From positions 1 to 44,808 of the forward strand of contig JASJCR010000071.1 of NCBI GenBank assembly GCA_030065875.1: DNA of 44,808 nucleotides. Direction: 5' to 3'. Both the position numbers and the translations under genes were made by a program. Shown here piece by piece: positions 30,481 to 38,094 of the stretch (the stretch's first letter is position 1; each line of letters begins with the position of its first letter). Below the pieces are notes generated by a model. It saw nothing but the letters and a program-made list of their open reading frames with translations. It was not told the DNA's origin and did no database searches. The stretch comes from Ardenticatenaceae bacterium. Lineage in GTDB: Bacteria; Chloroflexota; Anaerolineae; Promineifilales; Promineifilaceae.

Positions 30481-31683
30481 ATGAAATCTCGCTTCTACGT
30501 CTTATCCGCCTTTGTCTTGCTGCTGTACTTGTTCGCCAATCAAACGCAGATTGGCTGGTTGTACGTGGCTGCAGCGCTGATGGGCGGGGTGATTGGGGTG
30601 AGTTGGTGGCTTAACCGGCGGATGCTGCGGGGAGTCGATGTGCGGCGGACGCTGTCTGAACCGGCCGCCGAGAGCTATTGGGAAGGGGATTTAGTTGACA
30701 TAACTTATGAATTTACCCGCCAGAAGCCGGGTATGACCTTGCAGCTGGTGGTCGACGCTCCCAATCCGGCCGCCGACCCCACGTCAGAAGCGGCCCGGGC
30801 GCGTTTTTTCCTGCCGCAGCTCTCACCATCAACCAAAAATATTGACATAAAGCAAGAGTTTTGCCTGTACAAAAGGGGCCTTTTTCTCTTTGATTCCCCT
30901 CAGGCGGTCAGTCGGGCTCCGTTTGGGCTGTTTTCTAAAAAAGGAACGCTGCCGGTATCAAATGGCCCGGCTCGCCTCCTGGTTTACCCCGAACTGCGGC
31001 CGCTGGCCCGCCTGTCGCTTCTCGATCGGCAGCCGGCAGCTCAGCTTCCGCGTAGTCGGGTAGGCACCGGTCAGGAGGTACTGAGCGTGCGGCCGTTTCG
31101 CACCGGAGACAGCCTGCGCCACATTCACTGGCGCAGCGTGGCCCGCACCGGACGGCTGATCAGCAAGGAGTTTGCCGATGAGCGCCTGCCCGGTTTGACG
31201 ATTCTTCTCGATCACCGGCCGCTCTGCGCGCCCATTCACACCCTTTCCAAGTTCACCCCCTTTGAAACGGCCGTCAAAATTGCCGCCTCACTGGGTGAAT
31301 ACGCCCTGCGACATCGCTATCCGCTTTATCTGGCCATCCACAACGGTCCCCGCGGGGCCCTGACTGCAGAGCAATTTTGGCCGGTGTTGAGCCGTCTTGA
31401 AATTGAAGCAAGCCATACCTTAAACGAAATATCGGTCGGCATACAAACTGAAGCGGTGGCGGTGGTGCTGTCGGCCGTCGATAAGTCAGCGATCAATCTG
31501 CTGGATACGCTCCGGCAGCGGGGGTATACCCTGCAGGTCATATTGCTCGACGGACCAACCTTTCCCGATCACGAAGAAACCGTGTCGCCGGTTTTAGCCG
31601 TCACCTTTTGCCAGCGGTGGGAAATACCGGTGACGCTGATCGCCTATGATGATGACTGGTCGACCGTTTTGGAGGGAGCATGA
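30481..31683 (+). CDS. DUF58 domain protein
   Basis: A 400-residue protein with two N-terminal membrane helices (about 5-20 and 25-45), a beta-rich segment and a DUF58 domain around RPFRTGDSLRHIHWRSVART then GRLISKEFADERLPGLTILLD, which leads into a vWA-like fold (LDHRPL). DUF58 proteins work with MoxR ATPases and transglutaminase-like proteins, probably in cell-envelope processes; mechanism is not settled. ATG at 30481 is the first codon before the first helix. Its 3' end overlaps the next gene by 4 bp (atga at 31680-31683), so those two are coupled. Confidence 0.93.
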   Translation: MKSRFYVLSAFVLLLYLFANQTQIGWLYVAAALMGGVIGVSWWLNRRMLRGVDVRRTLSEPAAESYWEGDLVDITYEFTRQKPGMTLQLVVDAPNPAADPTSEAARARFFLPQLSPSTKNIDIKQEFCLYKRGLFLFDSPQAVSRAPFGLFSKKGTLPVSNGPARLLVYPELRPLARLSLLDRQPAAQLPRSRVGTGQEVLSVRPFRTGDSLRHIHWRSVARTGRLISKEFADERLPGLTILLDHRPLCAPIHTLSKFTPFETAVKIAASLGEYALRHRYPLYLAIHNGPRGALTAEQFWPVLSRLEIEASHTLNEISVGIQTEAVAVVLSAVDKSAINLLDTLRQRGYTLQVILLDGPTFPDHEETVSPVLAVTFCQRWEIPVTLIAYDDDWSTVLEGA

Positions 31684-31994
31684 AACGTTTTACCAGGTGG
31701 CAAATCGGCCTAATCGTGGGAGCCATATTGATCGTGCCGCCGCTCCTGTGCTCGGCCGGTCTGGTGATCCAGGACGTCACCCAAAATTTTAGCGGCATTT
31801 GCCCGGGAATCATGGACATTGAACCGTATCCCTGCACGCTGTCTGAATACATCGCCCGAAACACCGTCAGCCCCTTTGCTCTGGCCGCTCATCTGGCAAT
31901 TTTTATCGGTTGGGTCATTCCCAGCGGATTCATCATGACGGCCGCGTGGGGCATTTGGTGGCTGGGTCGGAAGCAGCGGAGTGCGGCGTTATGA
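31680..31994 (+). CDS. Small two-helix membrane protein in the MoxR cluster
   Basis: A 104-residue protein with two hydrophobic segments (about 8-30, WQIGLIVGAILIVPPLLCSA; and 68-96, FALAAHLAIFIGWVIPSGFI) around a loop with two cysteines (GICPG, PYPCT) that may form a disulfide outside the membrane. I know no family. It overlaps the DUF58 gene and the transglutaminase gene by 4 bp each (atga), so all three are translationally coupled, and it is likely a real, conserved-context component rather than a chance frame. Function unknown. Confidence 0.8.
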   Translation: MKRFTRWQIGLIVGAILIVPPLLCSAGLVIQDVTQNFSGICPGIMDIEPYPCTLSEYIARNTVSPFALAAHLAIFIGWVIPSGFIMTAAWGIWWLGRKQRSAAL

Positions 31995-34045
31995 TGCAGC
32001 GCTTTTTTAAGCGAGCGCCCGCTGTCCCCGAAGATTCTTGGGAGCTCAGGCGTATTTTGATGATCGGCCAAATCGCCAGCGTGCTTTTTCTGGCCTGGAC
32101 GGGCGGCATTGGTTTGTGGGTGTTCGGGGCTGCGGCCGTTGCCGGGATTGTTTTCGCCCATCAGTATGCCCACGGCGCCCGCCACGCCCCCAGCAAACGG
32201 GTGCGTCTCATTATTTTTATTGCCCTTCATCTGGCCGTGTGCTGGATGATGTTTGGTTTGGCGGTTGGTTTACCTTACCCTCAGGCACAAATGGCGATGT
32301 TGGGCATGACCCTGGCGGATTGGGAGGTGTTCTCCCGCCGGCAAATGATGACCGGCTGGCTGCTCGGCGGAGCCAATTTATATGTGGCCGCCATTTTGAG
32401 CCGCACCCCCCTCTTTTTGCTTTTCCTGCTCGTTTACGTGGGATTATTTTTGTGGTTTTTACATCGCGCAGAGGCAAACGACATCCTTCAAGCAGAAGGA
32501 GTGTTGACCGCCCATCCCGATCGATCAACGGCTGAACGGCCGGGATATCTCTCCATCCTACCGCTCACAGCATTACGGATCGGTCTCTTTGTCACTGCTG
32601 TAGGCACGTTGATATTTTTCCTTCTGCCGCGCCTGGTAGGCACGCCGCTAATTCCACCCATCACCCTGCGCGTGCCTATTCAGGGAGGACCGAAAGGGCA
32701 AATTGTCAACCCGGCTTTGCCCGTCGTTCAGGTTCAAGGATGGTCCAACGATTCGAGTGATTATTATCACGGTTTTGATTCCCGTCTCGATTTAAGCTAC
32801 CGCGGAGGGCTCAATCCCACGATTATGATGTACGTGCGCAGCCCGGCCAAAAGTTACTGGCGCAGCCACGCCTATGACGAATACGACGGCCGGACGTGGA
32901 TCCAGAGCAACCCGGAAAACGTGACCCTGATGAGCCGGCCGGTCACCGAGTTGAGCTATGTGCTCGACGACGACCCGCCGGCCGGAGAGCCGTTTTTGCA
33001 GACCTTCTATATTCAGCAGCCGCTGCCTAATTTAGCGTTTGTTGGCGGTCAGCCGGTGGAGCTGTATTTGGCTGCCCAGCAGATCGCCATTGATGAAACC
33101 GGCGGCATTCGCCTGGGGGAAACGCTGGAGCAGGGGATGACCTACTCGGTGCTGTCAATTAGCAGCCGCTTTGAGCCGCAGGAGCTGCGGGCAGCCGGGA
33201 GTGATTATCCACCTGAAATTCTCGAGCAATATTTGCAGCTTCCGGAAACGATTACCGATCGTACCCGACAACTGGCTCGTGATTTGACGGCCGATGCGGA
33301 AAATCCGTACGACAAGGCGCTGGCCATCCAAAATCATTTGTTGAGCGCCTACCCTTATGATTTTTTCCCTCCGCCACAGGCACCCAACACCGACGCGGTT
33401 GATCAATTTTTGTTTGTGGATCAAACCGGCTTTTGTGAGCATTACGTATCGGCCATGGTGGTCATGCTGCGCTCCATAGGGATTCCCGCCCGCCTAACGG
33501 CCGGTTACGGCAGCGGCCAGTTTGATCCGCTGTCAAATTTGTATACGGTGCGGGCGATGGATGCGCACGCCTGGGTGGAGGTGTATTTTCCGGAATACGG
33601 CTGGATTCCCTTTGAACCAACCCCAGGTTGGGAGGGGGATGTGCAAACCGGCCGGGTGCGGCGTTCGACGCTGGCCAACTTTGGGCGATCGCTTGATTTG
33701 CCGGCGATTCCATTTGGGGCGCTGGCTGAAGGGGCGGCGGCCGTTGGCGGCATTTTGATGACGCCGCTGCTGATTATCGGGGCGATTTTGTTGACAGGGG
33801 GCTTGAGCTGGTGGGGGTGGCGTCGGTACCAGGGATGGCGTTTTTCCCGGCATCATGGCTACACTTCGATGGCGGCCGGTAACGCGGCCCGCCGCCGCAT
33901 TTTAGCGGAGTATCGACGCATGCAGCGGGTGTATCGGGCGTGGCGACGGCCGGCGCAAACCCCGGCCGAGCACGCGGCGGAAGATGTGCGTTTTGAGGAG
34001 ATACGGGAGCGGGTTGAAGAAGCGGCTTATCGGCCAGAATCATAG
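31991..34045 (+). CDS. Membrane transglutaminase-like protein (TgpA / DUF3488-type with DUF4129-like tail)
   Basis: A 684-residue membrane protein. Several helices occupy residues 1-210, then a large extracytoplasmic transglutaminase-like domain with C482 (TGFCEHYVSAMV), H526 (AMDAHAWVEVYFP) and E542 (GWIPFEPTPGW) as triad; Glu in place of the usual Asp in the GWxxxxPT motif. A further helix (about 575-600) leads to a charged cytoplasmic tail with an arginine-rich coil (GNAARRRILAEYRRMQRVYR) that resembles DUF4129. ATG at 31991 overlaps the preceding gene by 4 bp; an in-frame upstream start at 31910 is rejected. It completes the MoxR-DUF58-transglutaminase set, probably acting on envelope proteins or peptides. 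Confidence 0.92.
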   Translation: MMQRFFKRAPAVPEDSWELRRILMIGQIASVLFLAWTGGIGLWVFGAAAVAGIVFAHQYAHGARHAPSKRVRLIIFIALHLAVCWMMFGLAVGLPYPQAQMAMLGMTLADWEVFSRRQMMTGWLLGGANLYVAAILSRTPLFLLFLLVYVGLFLWFLHRAEANDILQAEGVLTAHPDRSTAERPGYLSILPLTALRIGLFVTAVGTLIFFLLPRLVGTPLIPPITLRVPIQGGPKGQIVNPALPVVQVQGWSNDSSDYYHGFDSRLDLSYRGGLNPTIMMYVRSPAKSYWRSHAYDEYDGRTWIQSNPENVTLMSRPVTELSYVLDDDPPAGEPFLQTFYIQQPLPNLAFVGGQPVELYLAAQQIAIDETGGIRLGETLEQGMTYSVLSISSRFEPQELRAAGSDYPPEILEQYLQLPETITDRTRQLARDLTADAENPYDKALAIQNHLLSAYPYDFFPPPQAPNTDAVDQFLFVDQTGFCEHYVSAMVVMLRSIGIPARLTAGYGSGQFDPLSNLYTVRAMDAHAWVEVYFPEYGWIPFEPTPGWEGDVQTGRVRRSTLANFGRSLDLPAIPFGALAEGAAAVGGILMTPLLIIGAILLTGGLSWWGWRRYQGWRFSRHHGYTSMAAGNAARRRILAEYRRMQRVYRAWRRPAQTPAEHAAEDVRFEEIRERVEEAAYRPES

Positions 34046-34368
34046 GTGGTTGCTTGGTTCAGCACACATGTTATTCTGAACGGAGCGCAGCGGCGTGAAG
34101 AATCCCGCCAACCCTCATCAAAATGGGCCATTGCCGGGAGAAAAGTCCTTCTGTTTTAGCAGATTTTGCCTAGATGCTGCCTGACGAGATCCTTCGCTTC
34201 GCTCTGGATGACAGGGGATCCGCGGACGATGTAACTGTCGAATGAATCTATTGCACAATTATTTTGTAGATCATTAAAATCCGGAAAATCAACGCGATTT
34301 ATCGCGTTTCGGTCTCTTTGGCCGATGAATTTAATCATCGGAGTGAAAAAATTTGCGTGAGGGGTTAG
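34046..34368. other. 323-bp gap with a family A element and palindromes
   Basis: Family A copy 3 (34069-34235) is followed by two small palindromes, aacgcgat-tt-atcgcgtt (34291-34308) and ccgatga...tcatcgg (34322-34341). The gap lies between convergent genes (transglutaminase and DUF402), so the palindromes could be bidirectional terminators, although T-runs are absent. No gene seen. Confidence 0.75.
34069..34235 (+). repeat. MITE-like dispersed element, family A, copy 3 (arms exchanged)
   Basis: Left arm attctgaacggagcgcagcg and right arm gatccttcgcttcgctctgg match the right and left arms of copy 2, respectively, in reverse. The core edges (cccgccaac; gacgagat) are in the same order as in copy 2. 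The core itself is diverged. It is shorter than copies 1 and 2 on the outside. Confidence 0.65.
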
Positions 34369-34815
34369 CTATCTTGGCAGATGGCCATTTTGTGCCAGTT
34401 CCAAGACGTTGTTGAGGGCCAGGAGTGATTTTTCCTTATCGTCAGCGGCCAGGTTGAGTTGTTCAAACTCATCCTGATCTAAAACAAGGGAAGTGCCATC
34501 CGGTTCAACCCAAACATCGAGTTCCAAATCTTCACAATCGATGCGCTGATCGTCCCAAATCGCCGGCCGGCAGATGTTGCAATACCAGCCGCGCAGAGCG
34601 CCATCTTTCTCATAAATGGCAAAAACGTTGTACCAGCGGTCGCTGTAAAAAAACTCGACAAACAAATCTCCCCGACGAAATGTCGTATAGCCAAGATTGA
34701 GGTCGTCCCGATTAAACAGCGCCTGAATGACAATGAGATGGGGTTCTTTTTTGACCAGTTCGGCCGGATACCGCCACACTTCACGGCCGTTGTGGTTGAG
34801 CTTGCGTACAATCAA
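34369..34815 (-). CDS. DUF402 family protein (possible nucleotide phosphatase)
   Basis: A 148-residue DUF402 protein. The family block is visible as FFYSDRWYNVFAIYEKDGAL then RGWYCNICRPAIWD and DCEDLELDVWVEPDG, where conserved aspartates bind metal. Relatives include nucleoside tri/diphosphate phosphatases and FomD-type nucleotidyl-phosphonate hydrolases, so a metal-dependent cytosolic phosphoanhydride hydrolase is likely, with unknown substrate. The start is TTG (complement of 34813-34815), preceded on the minus strand by aggac from a family F repeat, again a case where repeat DNA seems to supply the ribosome-binding site. Confidence 0.88.
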   Translation of the reverse strand: MIVRKLNHNGREVWRYPAELVKKEPHLIVIQALFNRDDLNLGYTTFRRGDLFVEFFYSDRWYNVFAIYEKDGALRGWYCNICRPAIWDDQRIDCEDLELDVWVEPDGTSLVLDQDEFEQLNLAADDKEKSLLALNNVLELAQNGHLPR

Positions 34816-34822
34816 AATAAAG

Positions 34823-34936
34823 TCCTGAGTGCTGAGTCCCGAGTGCTGAGTGATAAGTCTTGAGGGCTAAATTGATAATTTTAAGTCGCTCCCTGACGGC
34901 ATAGAGACTTAGGACTTTTAACTCAGCACTTAGAAC
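34823..34936. repeat. agtcctgagtgctgagt repeats in opposite orientations (family F)
   Basis: Direct units agtcctgagtgctgagtccc (34821-34850) and inverted units gacttaggac...ctcagcacttag (34906-34934) could pair across a 60-bp AT-rich centre. They separate the DUF402 start from the dynamin-like stop. Confidence 0.85.
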
Positions 34937-34939
34937 TAT

Positions 34940-36676
34940 TTACACTGCTTCCGCCTGTTTGAGCAGCCCCTCGATATGTGCTTCGAGTTCAATCAGGGCG
35001 TTGCGATGGCCTTCAATTTTCTCTTTTTCGGCGCGGACAAAGCGCGAGAAGGGGGCCACCGTGTCTTCGATGCGCTGGGTGCCGCGGCGCATTTCCCGCT
35101 CAAAGTGGTTTCGAAGGGTGCCCAGCAGCTCCGTACGCATATCTTCCAGGCTGGTCGACAGCTCGCTTTTGGCTTTGCGGCGGCGGGAGGGGAAGATAAA
35201 CAGACCCAGGGCGGCCGCCCCCAGACCGGTAATGGCCCCGGTCCAGTCGACCCAGGCGGTGGTGGCCATGATGAGCAGCGTGGCTCCAAGGCCAACACCG
35301 ATACCACCGGCCGCCAGACCGGCTACCGCTTCGCGGGATGTGCTGGCCATGCGCGCCGCTTCTTTGGAGCGGTCATAGCTTTCGATTGTGCGGCGGGTTT
35401 CTTTGCCGATAGAATCAACGAGGCGCTGCCGATCATAAGCGAGGGTGCCTTCCCGCGGGCCGGTTTGCCCGACAATGCGATTTTCGCTGTCCTGGCGGCG
35501 GCGGGAGAGGTGTTCTGAAACGGCCGTCCACTGGCGCAGATCCTGCTCAACGAGCCAGTCGATGATTTCACCTACCCGCTGCTCCAGGAGCTGGGGTGTA
35601 TCAGCGACGACGACCCGTTCGAACTCATTTTGGATATATTCGCGCTTGATCAGGTCGGGGATGCGGCCGATGCGCAGCGTGTCATCAAAAAATTCGTTGC
35701 CGCGCTTTTCCATGTTGAGCAGGAGACTGTCCACCTCACTGAGGCGGGCGTCAAAGTTGCGCTGCATATCCTCGTCGTAAAAGTGCATTTGATTTTCGAT
35801 ATCGTGGAGCAACGTTTGATCGTTTTCGAGCAGCTCCCAATCTTCCTGAATGGCGTCGAGCTGCTGATTAACCAAGCGGCGGCCGACACCCAGCGGGTTG
35901 AGCAGTTTCAGCCGAAAGCGGCCGGTGCTGTCAAGGGTTTGCTCGATAAAGGTTTCCAGCGGTTCAAAGCCGCTTTCCGACCAACATTGGGGTTCACCGG
36001 TTTTGGCTTTTAGCGCCTTGCGGGCTGAGACCGAAAAAACGCCGGCGATTTCCCCGACCAGCTTTTGAGCGGAATCGCGGACAAAGGCAACTACCTTTTC
36101 CGCTTCAGCCGGGTCGTCCAAAATATCGATTTTGTTGATCACCAGGACAATTTTCTTGCCCCACCCTTTGATTCTTTCCAAAAAAGCCCGTTCTGACTCG
36201 CTAAACGGACGGTCGGCCGAGGTCAAGAAGAGTACCAGGTCGGATCGGGGGATAAAATCGGCGGTCAGGGCTTCGTGTTCGCGCAAGATAGCGTTGGTTC
36301 CGGGGGTATCGACAATGTTGATAGTTTCCAGCATTTCCACCGGGGCGGTTTGCACCCACACCCCTTTTTCCCGTGGCGTTTGGCTGATTTCGCTGCCGTA
36401 TTTCAATAGATAAATTTGGCTGGTGGTAGGGGTGACCCCTTCCTGTAGAAGCCCGTCATGTCCTAGAAGCGCGTTGATAAAGGAAGATTTGCCGGCGTTA
36501 AATTCACCCGCCACGACGAGCAAAAACAGCTCGTCGAGCTGACGGATCGAATCGGCCAGAGCCTCCCGATCGTCCGGATTGAGGCTGGTTGTGGCCAACG
36601 TATCTCGCACGTCTCCCAAAATATCGCGGGTGCGTTTGAGTATGATATCTTGTTCGGGTGTCAGTTTTGCTTCCAT
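34940..36676 (-). CDS. Bacterial dynamin-like GTPase
   Basis: A 578-residue dynamin-family GTPase, likely membrane-remodelling or membrane-protecting. The GTPase domain has P-loop GEFNAGKS (57-64), G2 TPTTS (82-86), G3 DTPG (123-126) and G4 NKID (181-184). A helical stalk follows, then a hydrophobic double segment (about 445-495, GLAAGGIGVGLGATLLIMAT and TGAITGLGAAALGLFIF) that may insert in the membrane, and a C-terminal coiled coil. I start at ATG 36676 (MEAKLTPEQ); a 602-residue version from 36748 is possible, but its first 24 residues (MTNRYFQAMIKMRKPKF...) look non-conserved. It is a single dynamin-like protein rather than the common tandem pair. Confidence 0.92.
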   Translation of the reverse strand: MEAKLTPEQDIILKRTRDILGDVRDTLATTSLNPDDREALADSIRQLDELFLLVVAGEFNAGKSSFINALLGHDGLLQEGVTPTTSQIYLLKYGSEISQTPREKGVWVQTAPVEMLETINIVDTPGTNAILREHEALTADFIPRSDLVLFLTSADRPFSESERAFLERIKGWGKKIVLVINKIDILDDPAEAEKVVAFVRDSAQKLVGEIAGVFSVSARKALKAKTGEPQCWSESGFEPLETFIEQTLDSTGRFRLKLLNPLGVGRRLVNQQLDAIQEDWELLENDQTLLHDIENQMHFYDEDMQRNFDARLSEVDSLLLNMEKRGNEFFDDTLRIGRIPDLIKREYIQNEFERVVVADTPQLLEQRVGEIIDWLVEQDLRQWTAVSEHLSRRRQDSENRIVGQTGPREGTLAYDRQRLVDSIGKETRRTIESYDRSKEAARMASTSREAVAGLAAGGIGVGLGATLLIMATTAWVDWTGAITGLGAAALGLFIFPSRRRKAKSELSTSLEDMRTELLGTLRNHFEREMRRGTQRIEDTVAPFSRFVRAEKEKIEGHRNALIELEAHIEGLLKQAEAV

Positions 36677-36979
36677 GCAGTGAATCTTTGGTATGATAAA
36701 TTTCGGTTTTCTCATTTTGATCATCGCTTGAAAGTAGCGATTCGTCAATCAAAAACCATAGGACATCTGCCGCATTTTTTTTATTGTATACGAATTAGCG
36801 TACAATTGGTTACAGGTATTACCAACTCACCAAGGTTTCTATTATTTTTGTAACTGTTGTTTGATGTTAAAACCCCCTCAATTTAGAAATTTGTGAAAAT
36901 TCTGATAATTTTTGCGGTTTTTTGTCGGGGTGATACAAAGGCGTCAAAAAACAACCACGTTACCGTGGAAAGGTTATTT
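36677..36979. other. 303-bp divergent intergenic region between dynamin-like and phosphatase genes
   Basis: AT-rich, without the short tandem repeats found in most other gaps. It has dyads ttgta...tacaa (36784-36805) and ttggt...accaa (36806-36825), candidates for operators or promoter parts. I see no convincing -35/-10 pair and no extra gene. Confidence 0.5.
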
Positions 36980-37615
36980 ATGTCCAAACTTTTTGTCATT
37001 CGACACGGCATGCGCATCGATCATGAAGACCGATCATGGAAAAACGGGGCGGCGCGGCCGTTTGATCCACCCCTCTCCCCAACAGGTGAAGATCAGGCGC
37101 GGGCCACCGGCGCTTATCTCAAACCGGAAGGGGTGGAGGCGATTTACGCTTCACCTCTGCTGCGCACGGTGCAGACCGGTCATGCGATAGCCGAGGCGCT
37201 GGATTTACCTCTAAAGTTGGAGGGAGGGTTGGTCGAATGGCTCAATCCAAAATGGTATGACTTTAGCGAAGGCTGGCTTGATCCGGCCGTCTTAAAAGAT
37301 GATTTTCCGCGCCTGCAGGGGGGATCACCTCAACTCGTTCAACCGCGCTTTCCGGAAATAGAAGAAATTACCTGCAAATCACGCGTGCACTTTGTAGCCC
37401 GTCAGCTGGCGACAATGCATGAGGGCCCGATCGCCTTGATCACCCACGGCATTTGCGTGTGGGGCATTGTTGAAGGATTGACGGCCGGGCAAGGTGAAGC
37501 AAACGATAAAACGTGTGCCGTCAACGTGCTGCAAAAAGAAATTTCAGGGTGGAAATTGGAAAAAAGCGTCGTTTCCCATTTGGATAAGCAGGAAGAAACG
37601 GTTTCATTTATTTAA
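36980..37615 (+). CDS. Histidine phosphatase family protein (phosphoglycerate mutase-like, UBASH3/Sts type)
   Basis: A 211-residue histidine phosphatase. The catalytic RHG is residues 8-10 (LFVIRHGMRID), the following PFDPPLSPTGEDQARATGAY and ASPLLRTVQTGHAIAEAL are canonical, and the second catalytic histidine is in ALITHGICVWG. The D-P-P-L-S/T arrangement is like the Sts/UBASH3 branch, so a broad phosphatase rather than a glycolytic mutase. ATG at 36980 has ggaaagg (36967-36973); the frame opens upstream to 36893 but without homology. Substrate unknown; no operon. Confidence 0.92.
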   Translation: MSKLFVIRHGMRIDHEDRSWKNGAARPFDPPLSPTGEDQARATGAYLKPEGVEAIYASPLLRTVQTGHAIAEALDLPLKLEGGLVEWLNPKWYDFSEGWLDPAVLKDDFPRLQGGSPQLVQPRFPEIEEITCKSRVHFVARQLATMHEGPIALITHGICVWGIVEGLTAGQGEANDKTCAVNVLQKEISGWKLEKSVVSHLDKQEETVSFI

Positions 37616-38094
37616 AATGTGAGAGCTATAAAGGATTGCGGCTTTTAGTTAGATTCTGTGGATGATTGATTCAATATGATGCTCTATTTTGCTCTACATC
37701 CGTCGATTAAAACCGATAACCGTCGGTTAAAACCGACGGCTAATGGGTTGGTTTCCAATCAGGTCAGGCCCTTTAGCCCCGCTTTAGCCCCGCATTTTAA
37801 TGCGGGGGTGAAGAAATATCCCAAATGTCAACACAACCTCGCATATTCACAACCGATCGCTTAGACAGAGAAAAACCCTTCCATTTTTAACTGCAAATGA
37901 AGAAGGGTCGTTCATGGTGTAGAAATCGCACATCTGAGATGACTGATTAGGAAACCCTAACCGCCTCACTGCATAGAAATCCCAGCATTTCAATCATTTT
38001 AAATGATATCAGATCAATCAATTTATCAATTTTTTTCACCTTTTTTCAAATGCCATTTTCAGATGGCGCACATCAAATTTAGGGATTGCTGATC
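37616..38094. other. 479-bp gap rich in hairpins, upstream of the STAND gene
   Basis: The gap holds a family E hairpin (37720-37741), a ccccgcattttaatgcgggg palindrome (37788-37807), an imperfect hairpin acccttc...gaagggt with an inner stem (37875-37908), and near the STAND start an atcattttaaatgat palindrome (37994-38008) and gccat...atggc (38052-38067). The last two could be operator sites for the HTH-bearing STAND protein. The 62-residue frame at 37676-37864 is repeat-derived and rejected. Confidence 0.6.
37720..37741. repeat. ccgtcgg hairpin (family E, copy 2)
   Basis: Arms ccgtcggtt (37720-37728) and aaccgacgg (37731-37739) plus flanking ct match, in reverse, the hairpin at 14057-14078, with base changes that preserve pairing. 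A degenerate half copy (ccgtcgattaaaacc) precedes it at 37700. Confidence 0.75.

Noticed and set aside
34940..36748. Dynamin-like start at 36748
   Set aside because: The extra 24 residues show no conservation pattern; MEAKLTPEQ at 36676 resembles family N-termini. Some doubt remains because neither start has a good Shine-Dalgarno.
37676..37864. 62-residue frame upstream of the STAND gene
   Set aside because: Encoded by hairpin repeats; no ribosome-binding site or similarity.
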